Assembly: GCA_016795065.1 (NCBI GenBank)
Contig: JAEUIU010000058.1
Coordinates: 1-64,000 of the forward strand
Direction: 5' to 3'
Source: Phycisphaerae bacterium
GTDB taxonomy: Bacteria > Planctomycetota > Phycisphaerae > Phycisphaerales > SM1A02
DNA: 64,000 bases
Below, piece after piece: positions 52,687 through 62,094 of this stretch. Numbering within the stretch: position 1 is the stretch's first letter; the number at the start of each line of letters is the position of its first letter. The position numbers and the translations under genes are program-made. The notes under the pieces were generated by a model. The model was not told where the DNA came from and did no database searches. It was given only the letters and a program-made list of their open reading frames with translations.

Positions 52687-53064
52687 ATGCGAATCGAGAC
52701 TGAACTCATGCGGGGCGCTGGCCCCGTTGCCGTACTCAAGCTCCTCGAGCGGAAAGAGATGTACGGGTACGAGCTGGTTGAAGAGCTCGGCAAGCGGAGC
52801 GAGGGACTCCTCGAGATGGGGCAGTCGACGCTCTATCCGATGCTCTACAACCTCGAGGCGAAGAAGCTGATCGCGAGCCGGTGGCAGGAGGCCGATCCGC
52901 GGCCGCGGAAGTACTACCGGCTGACCGACAAGGGAAAGAAGAAGCTTGTCGAGGCCACAAAGGAGTGGCAGACGATCGCCAAGGCGATGGGTGCCCTCGG
53001 CGTGCTGAGCGGAAGGCTGCTTGGCGCCGAATCGCCACGCCTCGCCGGAGGCGGTGCGGCATGA
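52687..53064 (+). CDS. PadR-family transcriptional regulator
   Basis: 125 residues; winged-helix repressor, small-molecule or membrane-stress responsive. RGAGPVAVLKLLERKEMYGY and ELVEELGKRSEGLLEMGQST then LYPMLYNLEAKKLIASRWQE are the PadR wHTH; RKYYRLTDKGKKKLVEATKE is the wing and linker helix. GGAGG 5 bp before ATG 52687 decides against the upstream GTG at 52669. Coupled (ATGA) to a small protein and then a HAAS-like membrane protein, the typical PadR/HAAS arrangement. Confidence 0.93.
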   Translation: MRIETELMRGAGPVAVLKLLERKEMYGYELVEELGKRSEGLLEMGQSTLYPMLYNLEAKKLIASRWQEADPRPRKYYRLTDKGKKKLVEATKEWQTIAKAMGALGVLSGRLLGAESPRLAGGGAA

Positions 53065-53372
53065 GCATCCCTCCATCCGAGCGCCCCGACGATGGCGCGG
53101 TCTCGGTCACGCTTCCGGCGGGCACTTCGAGGGTGCCCACGGGCGGCTCGTGGCTCGCGATCGTGAGTGCATCGGGTCTACCGGACGAGATCCAGTCGCT
53201 GATCCGGCGCGCGAGCCGGGTATGGGCTTGGCTTCGCGCTGCACTTCCCGATAGCCTCATCCGCAACGCACCTCTGGAGCTCGGCATGTCGCAACATCTG
53301 TCGCGCAACCTTCATCGAAAACCGCGAACGAAGCGGCACCTGGCATCGACGAGTGGCGGAGATCCCACATGA
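53061..53372 (+). CDS. Small unknown protein in the PadR operon
   Basis: 103 residues, starting at the ATG overlapping the PadR stop and ending at a stop overlapping the next ATG. Sequence: VSVTLPAGTSRVPTGGSWLA, PDEIQSLIRRASRVWAWLRA, then a basic Arg/His/Lys tail. No TM, no recognised domain. Its coding status rests on the double ATGA coupling. It could be a protein that passes a signal between PadR and the membrane component. Confidence 0.5.
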   Translation: MSIPPSERPDDGAVSVTLPAGTSRVPTGGSWLAIVSASGLPDEIQSLIRRASRVWAWLRAALPDSLIRNAPLELGMSQHLSRNLHRKPRTKRHLASTSGGDPT

Positions 53373-55255
53373 CGCTCGACAGGCATTCGCCTCGCCGGCT
53401 ATCCGTCTCGTTGCGTGACCGGTCGCCCCTGCTCCGGATGCTGCGTGGGGTTCCTCTTCGCTGGGAGTCGCAACCTCAGACGTCGTGGCGCGAGATGATT
53501 CTGGCGTGCGATGCGCCACCCGCGGTCCGGGTCCTCATCGAGCGAGTCGTTCGGCGCGCCGGAGGCAGCGGAGCGGAGCGGGCCGAGACGGCACGTGAAC
53601 TCCTCTCGCACTTTGCGGAGGCACTCTCCGCTGGCACTTCGCCGGATGCGGCGATCGCCAGCTTTGGCGATGAGCGCCGGGCGGCGCGCCTCCTGCGACG
53701 GGCGATTCGACGAAAGCGAGGCCCGCTTTGGAAGTCGTGGTGGTGGACGTCGCGCTCGCTCGGAACGGTTGCGCTGGTTGGGACCGTCGGCTACGTCGTT
53801 CTCGCGGCCAGATACTGGCTCGTCGAACCAACCGTGAGCGTGAACTATGTCGCGAGACTCAACTCGCTGATGGGCGTTCCGTCTGCGGAAGAGGAGGGCT
53901 GGCCGCTCTATCGCGATGCGCTCATGCGCCTGAACCCCCTGGAGCGTGAACTCAACCGTGCATTCGAAGCGAAACCCGGCGACCTTTCCCCTCCGAAGTC
54001 CGTGCCACTCATGGAGACCACGCCTGGCACGGAGGCGTGGGACGCGGCGGAACGGGCGCTCTCCGAAATTGGCCCCCAACTGGAACAGATCCGCGCGGCG
54101 GCGGCGCGACCGAAGCTCGGGGTTCGAGTCGGAGCGTTCTCGTCAGAGGACATGGACCTCTACTCGATGGACGGACGCTCGGGGATAGCCTCGAAATGGG
54201 GTGCGAAGTCCGCAGCCGAATCATCGCTCGTGCTGACGGTGCTCCCCCATCTCGCCGAGTTGCAGCGGGCCGCTCGCTGGCTCGCATGCGACGCTCGACA
54301 TCGTGCCAACCGCGGCGAGCTAGACGAGGCGATACGCGACATTGGATCGATCATCGAAATGGCCCGGCAGGTCGATCGGCCCCTCTTGGTCGATCAGCTT
54401 GTTTCTCTTGCCTTCGTAGCGATGGCGTCCGAGACGTCGGCAGCGCTCGTCACCATTGCGCCCGAGCGATGGACGACGGCTCACCTCGCACGACTTTCGG
54501 ATCTGCTGGGACGAATTGATGATGATTCACTGCGCATATCCTTCGCGGGCGAGAGGCTCTGCTTCGAGGATGTGCTTCAGCGCTGCTTCTCGGATGATGG
54601 CGCCGGGAGCGGGCACCTTGTTGCGACATCTGCCGAGTTGCCCTTTGCATCGTCCCATGAGGATGCCAGGCCGCTTCTGGCCACCCTGGCTTTGCCCGCC
54701 GCCGCTCTGGTTGGTCCCTCTCGCGCAGAGGCTCGGGAGATCCGGGCGGCGGCCCTCGATCGTGCGGAGCGGATCCAATCGACGCCTTCCTGGAAGTGGG
54801 CACCCATGCTGCTGCCCGACCCGCCACGTCACGATGGGGATACCCTCCGCGGCGTTTCCGGCCCCGGTTGGCTGGACGATTGGCTAGGCGGCGAGAGCGC
54901 GGTCCGCGCTGCGACCACCTTCGCCAAAGTGCGCCTGCGGCTTGATCTCTGCAGAGTCGGAATCTCACTCCATCGCCATCGGACCGAAACGGGATCGTGG
55001 CCGGCAGCGCTCGATTCACTCGTACCTGTTTACCTATCCGAACTGCCCGCTGATCCATTCACGGGGGAACCGCTTCGCTACGAACTCAGGGCGGGAGAAC
55101 CAGTCCTGTGGAGCGTCGGTCCGGACCTCTCCGATGATGGGCTCGCTCATCCCTGGCCCACGCAGACCCTTTTCGACATGATGGGGCGACCTGCTGAATG
55201 GGGTGGCTTGTGGCCAAAGCCACCAGGAGACATTCAGGTGTGGCCGTTTCGGTGA
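53369..55255 (+). CDS. HAAS-like membrane protein with large extracytoplasmic helical domain
   Basis: 628 residues. N-terminal cytoplasmic helical part with RAETARELLSHFAEALSAG and DAAIASFGDERRAARLL, similar to HAAS domains found beside PadR regulators; one TM (GTVALVGTVGYVVLAARYWL, about 130-150); then an exported mostly helical domain containing TVLPHLAELQRAARWLACDA and MARQVDRPLLVDQLVSL, and a C-terminal ELPADPFTGEPLRYEL, SVGPDLSDD segment recurrent in planctomycete secreted proteins. Coupled to the upstream small gene. Presumed sensor or effector of the PadR system. Domain names are by resemblance. Confidence 0.7.
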   Translation: MTLDRHSPRRLSVSLRDRSPLLRMLRGVPLRWESQPQTSWREMILACDAPPAVRVLIERVVRRAGGSGAERAETARELLSHFAEALSAGTSPDAAIASFGDERRAARLLRRAIRRKRGPLWKSWWWTSRSLGTVALVGTVGYVVLAARYWLVEPTVSVNYVARLNSLMGVPSAEEEGWPLYRDALMRLNPLERELNRAFEAKPGDLSPPKSVPLMETTPGTEAWDAAERALSEIGPQLEQIRAAAARPKLGVRVGAFSSEDMDLYSMDGRSGIASKWGAKSAAESSLVLTVLPHLAELQRAARWLACDARHRANRGELDEAIRDIGSIIEMARQVDRPLLVDQLVSLAFVAMASETSAALVTIAPERWTTAHLARLSDLLGRIDDDSLRISFAGERLCFEDVLQRCFSDDGAGSGHLVATSAELPFASSHEDARPLLATLALPAAALVGPSRAEAREIRAAALDRAERIQSTPSWKWAPMLLPDPPRHDGDTLRGVSGPGWLDDWLGGESAVRAATTFAKVRLRLDLCRVGISLHRHRTETGSWPAALDSLVPVYLSELPADPFTGEPLRYELRAGEPVLWSVGPDLSDDGLAHPWPTQTLFDMMGRPAEWGGLWPKPPGDIQVWPFR

Positions 55256-55398
55256 AGACCGCGGACACATGACGTGCGGTGTTTGGGATCACGGGCAACC
55301 CGGTAGGCTGTGGGATGGGCACAGAATCGTGTCGAGCTGCCAACGCTATGGGCACCGAGATCCGATCGGTGCGAACATGACCGCGGAGCCTTCTTCCC

Positions 55399-57564
55399 AT
55401 GCGAACTCTGATTCGGCTGTTGGTCATCGCACTCGCCGCACTCGTGGTTCAACGCGGAGTCGGCGGATCGCCCCCGAATGACCCTCCCAAGGCGATTGAC
55501 TCGTACGCCAAGGCATTCGACTGGTGGAAAGCGCAAGCGACGGGTGATCAGCCATCGATCTCGGCGCGGGAACTGGAGATTCTCGGTTCGGAGTTGGAGG
55601 GGGCGCCGACGGCTGAAGTGCGGGCAGCGCTGGCGAAGGTGCAGCCGTACCTTGATCTGGTGCGGGCGGGCGGGCGAACCGCTGAGTACGGACTTGAGCT
55701 GGATCGGAGCCAAGGGTTCGGCCTCCTCATGCCACATCTGCAGGCGCTTCGCAACGCGGCGCGGGTGCTTCGCCTCGATGCGGAGGTGCGTCTGGCCGAC
55801 GGTGACGCGCGCGGCGCGACGGACTCACTTCTCGCGATCACGGGCTTCGCAACACACGCCCGGCAGGATGCCGTGCTGATCTCGAGCCTCGTCAGCGGGG
55901 CGCTCCTAACCCTGAACGACGCGGCGATCGACCGAGCCATGAGCGTTGGGGCACTCGACGCTGAACGCGCGGGCCAACTGGCGGATGCGCTTGCCGCACT
56001 TCGGGGACCCGATCCGCTTGCCATCACCGACGCGGTCAAGTCCGAAGCAGGCCTGGTGCGAGCCTCCCTGGAGCAATGGCTCAAGGACGGGGAACCGATC
56101 GAGGCGCTGGTCGGCGCCGCTCCCGGCTCCATCAACGCCAACGAACTCACTCCCGAACGGGTCGACGCGGATGTCACGACGCTGGAGAAGATGTACGGCG
56201 AAGCGGCGGAAGCTGCGAGCAATCCCGACCGAGAGGCGGGACGAGCAGCCCTGGCCGCGTTGGAGGCGAGGGCAGCGAACGGTGAGGCGGGGTTGCTTGG
56301 TCGGCTGCTGATGCCCTCCCTTCTTCGATGCGCGGACTCCTCGTGGCGCGTCTCGGACATGCTCGACAAGCGCTGGGAGATGCTGAATGCGATTCGCCTG
56401 GGCAAGGCTTCGCCGATGAAGTTTGCCAACGCGGCGTTTGCGTACTTGAGGATCGCTGCCCTGATGGACACGCTCGGCCGCGACGAGCAGGAGGCCATGG
56501 AAGCCGCCCGCCTCGCTGGGGCTGCCCTCGATCCCGAAGCGCGACAACGTGCCCGCCGAACACTGGCTTCGCTCCGAGGCCGACTCCGCGAGGCTTTCGC
56601 GGAAGCGGCGGAGCGAGAGCGATGTGACTTCTCGGTCAGTCGCGAACCACGACCGTCGCTGATTGCGAGTTACCTACCCGGCTTGCGCGGTGGGCTTCGG
56701 GCCCTCGGTGCTGACGCCGCGCTTGGTCCAGACGAAGCCCAGGCCTCAGGGACAGAGGCAGATTCGCACGAGACCGCGCCCAGCAGCGATCGGAACCTGG
56801 TTCCTTCTGGAGCCTCTCGGCAGCCCCCTTTCGTGGAAGAGGAGGCGGTTGCAGCGTCCCTCAGAGCGGCGAGGCATCTCGCCATGGATCCCGGCATCGG
56901 CCATTCGGTGTTTGCGGCGTCCATCCTTTCCGAAGCCGCGGCCAACCTCAGCGACGCCACCGCCGCTGGACGACTCGACGCCGCCGCGATCGTTCGACTT
57001 CGTGCGGTCGCTGTGACCGTTGACCGTGGCGACCCCGCCGGCTTCACCAAGTCCATGGAAGCGGATCGAGAACTGGCCGCCGCAAGGCTGACGGTCAACG
57101 GGGATCGTGACAAGGCGATGGTGTTGAACACCCTCAAGAAGCGCGGCGACGGATTTACGTATTTCCTTCTCCTTGAGCAGGTGCGTGTGGCGAGCCCCCA
57201 CGAAGATGCGTCCGACGAGGCGATCGCCGCCAGCATGGCGCGATGGCGCGACCTCGCGATGCACCACGCTCCCCTCCTCGGTGTCGGCGACCTTGTCCCA
57301 CACAAGATTGCGGTGGACGCGTGCAACCGAATCGTTTCTCGCCTGAGGCCTGCAGATCCGGCCAAGCCTGACAGTCGTGATTGGTACGAGTACGTCACCT
57401 CCTTTTCCTGGACGCAGGCTATCGACCTCGCAGCTTGGCGCGAGGCCGCCTCGGATGCACTAGGTGTCATGGACAAGTTGCTTCCGAAACCGGAAGAGAA
57501 TCGACTGGGGCCAAGTGAAGGCGCGGCGGCCCCCACGCAGGCCCCGAAGGAAGCCGCCCCCTGA
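55399..57564 (+). CDS. Secreted helical protein, partial paralogue of the upstream gene
   Basis: 721 residues with signal peptide (IRLLVIALAALVVQRGVGGS). Almost entirely Ala/Arg/Leu helices with no TM after the signal. The segment LLMPHLQALRNAARVLRLDA and FATHARQDAVLISSLVS aligns with the corresponding segment of the upstream gene product (TVLPHLAELQRAARWLACDA), so the two share a helical module. A Ser/Glu-rich linker separates a second helical half (VAASLRAARHLAMDPGIGHS). Function unknown; 143 bp after the HAAS-like gene, possibly same unit. Confidence 0.65.
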   Translation: MRTLIRLLVIALAALVVQRGVGGSPPNDPPKAIDSYAKAFDWWKAQATGDQPSISARELEILGSELEGAPTAEVRAALAKVQPYLDLVRAGGRTAEYGLELDRSQGFGLLMPHLQALRNAARVLRLDAEVRLADGDARGATDSLLAITGFATHARQDAVLISSLVSGALLTLNDAAIDRAMSVGALDAERAGQLADALAALRGPDPLAITDAVKSEAGLVRASLEQWLKDGEPIEALVGAAPGSINANELTPERVDADVTTLEKMYGEAAEAASNPDREAGRAALAALEARAANGEAGLLGRLLMPSLLRCADSSWRVSDMLDKRWEMLNAIRLGKASPMKFANAAFAYLRIAALMDTLGRDEQEAMEAARLAGAALDPEARQRARRTLASLRGRLREAFAEAAERERCDFSVSREPRPSLIASYLPGLRGGLRALGADAALGPDEAQASGTEADSHETAPSSDRNLVPSGASRQPPFVEEEAVAASLRAARHLAMDPGIGHSVFAASILSEAAANLSDATAAGRLDAAAIVRLRAVAVTVDRGDPAGFTKSMEADRELAAARLTVNGDRDKAMVLNTLKKRGDGFTYFLLLEQVRVASPHEDASDEAIAASMARWRDLAMHHAPLLGVGDLVPHKIAVDACNRIVSRLRPADPAKPDSRDWYEYVTSFSWTQAIDLAAWREAASDALGVMDKLLPKPEENRLGPSEGAAAPTQAPKEAAP

Positions 57565-57630
57565 GTTTCAAGCGGGACTGCTCCGGCGGCTGACTTGGCG
57601 TTGACGACCATTCAACGCGCACAGACCGGC

Positions 57631-58437
57631 TCAGTCCGGACAAGCCCCCCACGAGCCTAAGAGCACCGCGAGGTCTGCTCCGTCGATCGCTCCATCGTCG
57701 GTCAGGTCGGCAGAACAGTCGGAGCAGGTTGCCCCCCATGCCCCGAGGACGACCGCCAAATCGGCGCCATCCACCGAACCGCTTCCGTCGAGGTCCGCTG
57801 GGCATTCGGAAATCGGCGACCAGAGGATGTCCAGGCAGATCGTCCCGACGCTCCCCGCGTCGATCGCGACGGCATCGGTGATTTCGAGGCTCCAGAGTCC
57901 GTCGGGAGCCAACCCCTGGAAGACCGCAAGCGACTGGACTGGTCGCCTTGCCCCGGCGATGGCGATACCGACCGTTTCGCAAGAGCTTTCACCATCGAAC
58001 GTGGCCGCATCGTCAAAGGTCACATCAAGATCGTGACCCCCGCATCCCCACGGCCCCGGGAACCCGATGCTCGGGATGCCGGGTTGATCGAGAAGGATCG
58101 CTTCGGCTCCGCTGGGGTGGCGCAGGACCATGTGCAAGTCACCCACCCAAGGATGGGTCGCCGCCACTGAGACCCGCACCGAGGTGATCGCTGAACCACC
58201 CGGCGCGTCCGTCACGAGAATCGTCTTTGTGAGGCTGCCTGCACCATCCGGAATCGACTGAGGTGTTGCGTTGCAGAAGACCTCTGCTCGGGCTAGCGAA
58301 CCGGCGCTGGCGGCGAAGACGCTGGCTGCTATGACCGCGACATTCCCGAGGGAGACGAGCAGGATCCCCCGATGCTCCGGGGTGTCATCGATCGAGCATC
58401 GAATGCGGGACCATCGTGGGCGTGGTGTGTCGATCAT
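57631..58437 (-). CDS. Secreted P-domain protein with dockerin-like tail
   Basis: 268 residues. Long n-region then signal helix (LVSLGNVAVIAASVFAASAG), a proprotein-convertase P/Homo-B-like domain (VRVSVAATHPWVGDLHMVLR, LAVFQGLAPDGLWSLEITDA) and two Ca-binding dockerin-like repeats (CPADLDGSGSVDGADLA and CSADLTDDGAIDGADLA, each ending LGAWGA or LGSWGA). Such tails are common on Phycisphaerae secreted proteins. Its ATG overlaps the stop of the lipase-like gene (ATGA). Confidence 0.8.
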   Translation of the reverse strand: MIDTPRPRWSRIRCSIDDTPEHRGILLVSLGNVAVIAASVFAASAGSLARAEVFCNATPQSIPDGAGSLTKTILVTDAPGGSAITSVRVSVAATHPWVGDLHMVLRHPSGAEAILLDQPGIPSIGFPGPWGCGGHDLDVTFDDAATFDGESSCETVGIAIAGARRPVQSLAVFQGLAPDGLWSLEITDAVAIDAGSVGTICLDILWSPISECPADLDGSGSVDGADLAVVLGAWGATCSDCSADLTDDGAIDGADLAVLLGSWGACPD

Positions 58438-60416
58438 CGCGCTGCGCTCCCGTTCATCTGTGCGTTGCGTGTCGCGTCAGTGCACTGCGGAGGATCTTCC
58501 ATGTCGGCGACATGGCACCAACCATCCGTGTGCCCCATGTTGTTTGCCCCTGGAAGCTGCCCCTTGGACTTCTCGATGACGCCGTCGTCAGGGTTGCTTA
58601 GGAAGAGATCAGACACGAAATCGCAGTAGTCGTAACTGAAGGGATAGTCCTTGTAGGAGGTCGTCCAGTACCAGACCTTCGCCCGAGCCCAACTCGGGAT
58701 GTTGGCCAGCCATGCGGTGGCCCCATCGGGGCTCATGTCGTTCACAGGTCCGCACCCGACACCGAAGATGTCGCCCAAGACCGCGAGGTTTCCGGCGAGC
58801 GGAGTACCCTGATAAGGGCTCCCCACCGATTGGATGAGACGAGGACCGGTCGCCCAGTCGAGTCCACTCCAGTAGAACGTGTAGAGGTGGAGGCTGGCCA
58901 AGCCGCCCTGACTGTGGGCCACGACACCGAAACTCTTGACGTTGCCACCGAACGCTCCGACGAGTTGGGCGAACTCATCGTTGGAGCGAGCCTGATTCGG
59001 ATCCATGAAAGTCGCGACCTGCCCCGTGAAGTGGCTCGGCGGGAACGGCTGACCATCCGAGCAATATCCGTGCACCAGCATCAAGGCGTGACTGCCGAAG
59101 GCGGCGTCGTCCGCAGGGACGCTCGGCTCAACGGACATCCCGAAGGGGTGGCCGCCTCCGCGGCCTTGCAAGAGCGACATCTCGTCCCTGGGATCAAAGG
59201 GGACCGCAGCCGGCGCTTGGCCAAGTGGGATCGTCGCCACCCGATCGATGACCGTGGAGGCGTCCCGACCCATGATTCGAACATCTCGCAATTCGAGCGC
59301 CCCCCCTCGCACCCCTTCGCGAGCGAGCCATCGACGATCAAATGTGACCGCGAGCGCTCCATTCGTCACGGTTCCCATCGAACCGAGCCAACACACCGGC
59401 CTTTCGCCGCTGGCGCTGACCGACCAGATCTCGCCCGCGACAAACGCCTCCTCGCCCTCGGACCCGCCTTCCACAGGGAGCGCCACCCGCGTGCGCTGAA
59501 CATCAAGGTTTGAAGACGTCGCGCGACCTGTCGAACGAACGGTGGAACCGCTCACGACGAACGGGATCTCGAGCGTGCGTAACACCGAACCGTCCAGTCC
59601 TGACGCACCTCGCGCTACGTCGACTCGAAGCCCGGCGCGAACCTCAAGCGTGTGCGGCCCGGGCTCGGACGGCACAAAGGCAACTCCACCCTCAATTGGC
59701 GCCGCGTTCGTGATCGTCCCCGAAGCGCTTCGCACCACAGCCATGACGCCTTCGAGTGGAACCCCTGCATCGAGCAGGAACTCACGTGTGATGCCAACCC
59801 TCGATACCCAGCCCTCGAAGCGTCCCCGCAGAATCATGTGCGGCTCGACCTCACCGGTCGTGCCGGCAAGCAACACCCCGTCCACGCCGCTCTCGGAAGC
59901 CGGGCCCACCACATCAATCCGCCACACCCCAGCGTCGGCGGCAGCTATCTCGATGCGCCGAATCGGGATCGCTTGCCCGGCGTGCAGCAATCCGCCGAGA
60001 TCGCCATCCCGAATGTCAACACCATCTGGTTTGGCGACCGCCTGGCCGACCACAATCGCTCCGCGCGGTGATCGCACCTGCACGTCCCAGGGGCCGGTCG
60101 AGTTCATCGCGACCATCAGCACGAGGCTCTGGTTCTTGGCGGTGCCGACATGGGGTACCGCCGCCTGTGCCACCGCAACGCCACCCTCGCGCGTCGCTTT
60201 GAGTCGGAGGAGTGCATGCCCGGACTCAATCGAGGTTGGATCCGGCAACCGCAACCGGCCGTTTACAAGATCCTCGGGCGGCGCCGACAGCTCCCGGGCC
60301 GCGAGTGCTGGGCGAGACCGGGGTTCCCCCAAAGCCTCGCTGCCAGTCGGCCCGGCCACCACACCGCCCGTGAGGCAGGCGGCAAGCAACGCCAAATAGG
60401 TCCATGTCGTTCTCAT
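58434..60416 (-). CDS. Secreted lipase-like alpha/beta hydrolase
   Basis: 660 residues from ATG 60416, directly behind a GGAGGAG site (the ATG at 60428 lies upstream of that site). Signal peptide, then several beta-rich segments (about 50-420), then a C-terminal alpha/beta hydrolase: HALMLVHGYCSDGQPFPPSH (oxyanion HG), VVAHSQGGLASLHLY with nucleophile Ser, SVGSPYQGTPLAGNLAVLG, NPDDGVIEKSKGQLPGAN with Asp, and NMGHTDGWCHV with the His. Substrate unknown (ester or lipid). Coupled to a P-domain/dockerin protein downstream. Confidence 0.8.
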   Translation of the reverse strand: MRTTWTYLALLAACLTGGVVAGPTGSEALGEPRSRPALAARELSAPPEDLVNGRLRLPDPTSIESGHALLRLKATREGGVAVAQAAVPHVGTAKNQSLVLMVAMNSTGPWDVQVRSPRGAIVVGQAVAKPDGVDIRDGDLGGLLHAGQAIPIRRIEIAAADAGVWRIDVVGPASESGVDGVLLAGTTGEVEPHMILRGRFEGWVSRVGITREFLLDAGVPLEGVMAVVRSASGTITNAAPIEGGVAFVPSEPGPHTLEVRAGLRVDVARGASGLDGSVLRTLEIPFVVSGSTVRSTGRATSSNLDVQRTRVALPVEGGSEGEEAFVAGEIWSVSASGERPVCWLGSMGTVTNGALAVTFDRRWLAREGVRGGALELRDVRIMGRDASTVIDRVATIPLGQAPAAVPFDPRDEMSLLQGRGGGHPFGMSVEPSVPADDAAFGSHALMLVHGYCSDGQPFPPSHFTGQVATFMDPNQARSNDEFAQLVGAFGGNVKSFGVVAHSQGGLASLHLYTFYWSGLDWATGPRLIQSVGSPYQGTPLAGNLAVLGDIFGVGCGPVNDMSPDGATAWLANIPSWARAKVWYWTTSYKDYPFSYDYCDFVSDLFLSNPDDGVIEKSKGQLPGANNMGHTDGWCHVADMEDPPQCTDATRNAQMNGSAAR

Positions 60417-60568
60417 GCTCTCCTCCATCAGTCGAACGGGCCCACACTACCACTGCCCAAACGCACTTCCGGAAAATGCGGGCAAAAATCTTGCGAATCG
60501 TCCAGAGCGGCTCGGATGTGGACTACTCGCTTCCGTTACGGCCCACCTGGGCCCGAACAGGAGTTCCC

Positions 60569-62086
60569 ATGCGAGAACGTTTGCTCAGTCCTCGGCATCA
60601 CCTCGCGCGAATCGCCTCGGCGCGACTCGTCCTCTGGGCGTCGATCGCGTCCGCTTCGGTTCTCGCGTCTCCGCTCCTCATGTCGACAACTTTCGGGCAA
60701 GAGGCCGCGCCGTCCGTGGACCCGAGCGAAACCGCGGCCGAAGTGACCGCCGAGAGCGGAACGATCGCGCACATCCCGTCAGGTGGCTGCATGCGATTGC
60801 CTCGCGGCTGGACGAGTTCGGAGGGTTCCGCAGGCGTCCTCATGCTCGCCCCGTCGTCGGCGGACCAGGCCGCCCATCCCGGCCTCGTTGGCATGTTCGG
60901 CTGCGAACCTTGGGACGTCACTGTGCGACTTGGCGACGAAGCCACCGTTGCTCGACTTCGCGAGCAGTACCTCGCCGTCATGCCCGGGTTCTCGGCTGAT
61001 GGTCCGCCCCGCTCCGAGGGCGACGCGCTGCGCATGGAGTTCAGCAACGCTAACGACTCCGGCGTCGAGGTGCGACTTCATGTCTTCGCACGAGCGATCG
61101 GCGATCGTCTCCTCACCATCGCCGTCGCAGGCCCCGCCTCCGTCATGCGCGATCGCTCCTCCGACTGGGAGTTGATGTTCGCTTCGGCGACAGCGGGCGA
61201 TCAACCTAACACTTCGCCCGCTTCGCTGCGGGCCGACGGGAGGGCTGCCGACACCATGACCGAACTCGTCCACGACCTCGGTGGCTACGCGATTCGATAT
61301 CCAAAGACCTGGTCGCGGACGACCGAGGGATCCGCCGCGCTGCTCACTCCCGACGGCCCGAATGCCGGTTCGCCCATGGCCGAGATGTATGCCATCAACT
61401 CGATGCCGTGGACGGCGGGCCGAACGCTGGATGATCCGGCCACTGCCGAACAGGCGGCGGCCGAATTGTTGGCCGACGCACCGCGTCTTCACCGCGAGGG
61501 GAAGCTCGAACCGCTTCCCGGCGGCGGCGTCCTCATGCGCTGCTCTGGTCGCGGTGATGACGGCGCAGACCTGCGCTTGTCGATCCTGGCCCGCAACGGC
61601 GACCGCCGCGTCGTCGCCATTGTCACCAGCGGTGACGCGACCACCGTCGCCGCGAGGGAAAGGCAGGCGAAGGAACTTCTCGCCACGCTCCGCTTTGTCG
61701 AACCGAAGGACGCCTCGCCGTTGCCGGCACATCTCGATCGAGAGGTGATCGGTCGGTGGAGCAGCGACGAGATCCTCTCCTCCGGCTCGGGATTCGACTC
61801 ATTCGGCACCACCAGTCTGGTCACGCAGCGCATCCTCGACCTCGGCGCCGACGGCACCTTTTCGAGGGGATCGCGGTCGGCCGGCGGCAACGCCGGTGTT
61901 TCCATCGACTCACCCTTTGAGGTGACGGCGCGGGGCACGTGGCGTGTCGAACGAAGCGGAGAGTCGAACTACATCGTCTTCAGCACTAGCGACGGCAGCA
62001 CGGAACGTGCCCGATTCGTCATGCACGAGGGACAGCTCGTCTTCGGTCAATCGGGTTCGCGGAAGTTCTATTCACGCATTCGATAG
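60569..62086 (+). CDS. Secreted protein with duplicated domain and lipocalin-like end
   Basis: 505 residues. AGGAG precedes ATG 60569; signal includes LARIASARLVLWASIASAS. Two copies of a ~140-residue alpha/beta unit: one starting SGGCMRLPRGWTSSEGSAGV, the other starting GGYAIRYPKTWSRTTEGSAA, both ending in a helix before LMFASATAG or LLATLRFVE, resembling PsbP/MOG1-like or DUF1795-type domains. C terminus (VIGRWSSDEILSSG, ILDLGADGTFSRG, GTWRVE) resembles a small lipocalin-like barrel. Function unknown. Converges on arsM with 8 bp between stops. Confidence 0.7.
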   Translation: MRERLLSPRHHLARIASARLVLWASIASASVLASPLLMSTTFGQEAAPSVDPSETAAEVTAESGTIAHIPSGGCMRLPRGWTSSEGSAGVLMLAPSSADQAAHPGLVGMFGCEPWDVTVRLGDEATVARLREQYLAVMPGFSADGPPRSEGDALRMEFSNANDSGVEVRLHVFARAIGDRLLTIAVAGPASVMRDRSSDWELMFASATAGDQPNTSPASLRADGRAADTMTELVHDLGGYAIRYPKTWSRTTEGSAALLTPDGPNAGSPMAEMYAINSMPWTAGRTLDDPATAEQAAAELLADAPRLHREGKLEPLPGGGVLMRCSGRGDDGADLRLSILARNGDRRVVAIVTSGDATTVAARERQAKELLATLRFVEPKDASPLPAHLDREVIGRWSSDEILSSGSGFDSFGTTSLVTQRILDLGADGTFSRGSRSAGGNAGVSIDSPFEVTARGTWRVERSGESNYIVFSTSDGSTERARFVMHEGQLVFGQSGSRKFYSRIR

Positions 62087-62094
62087 CGTCATCA

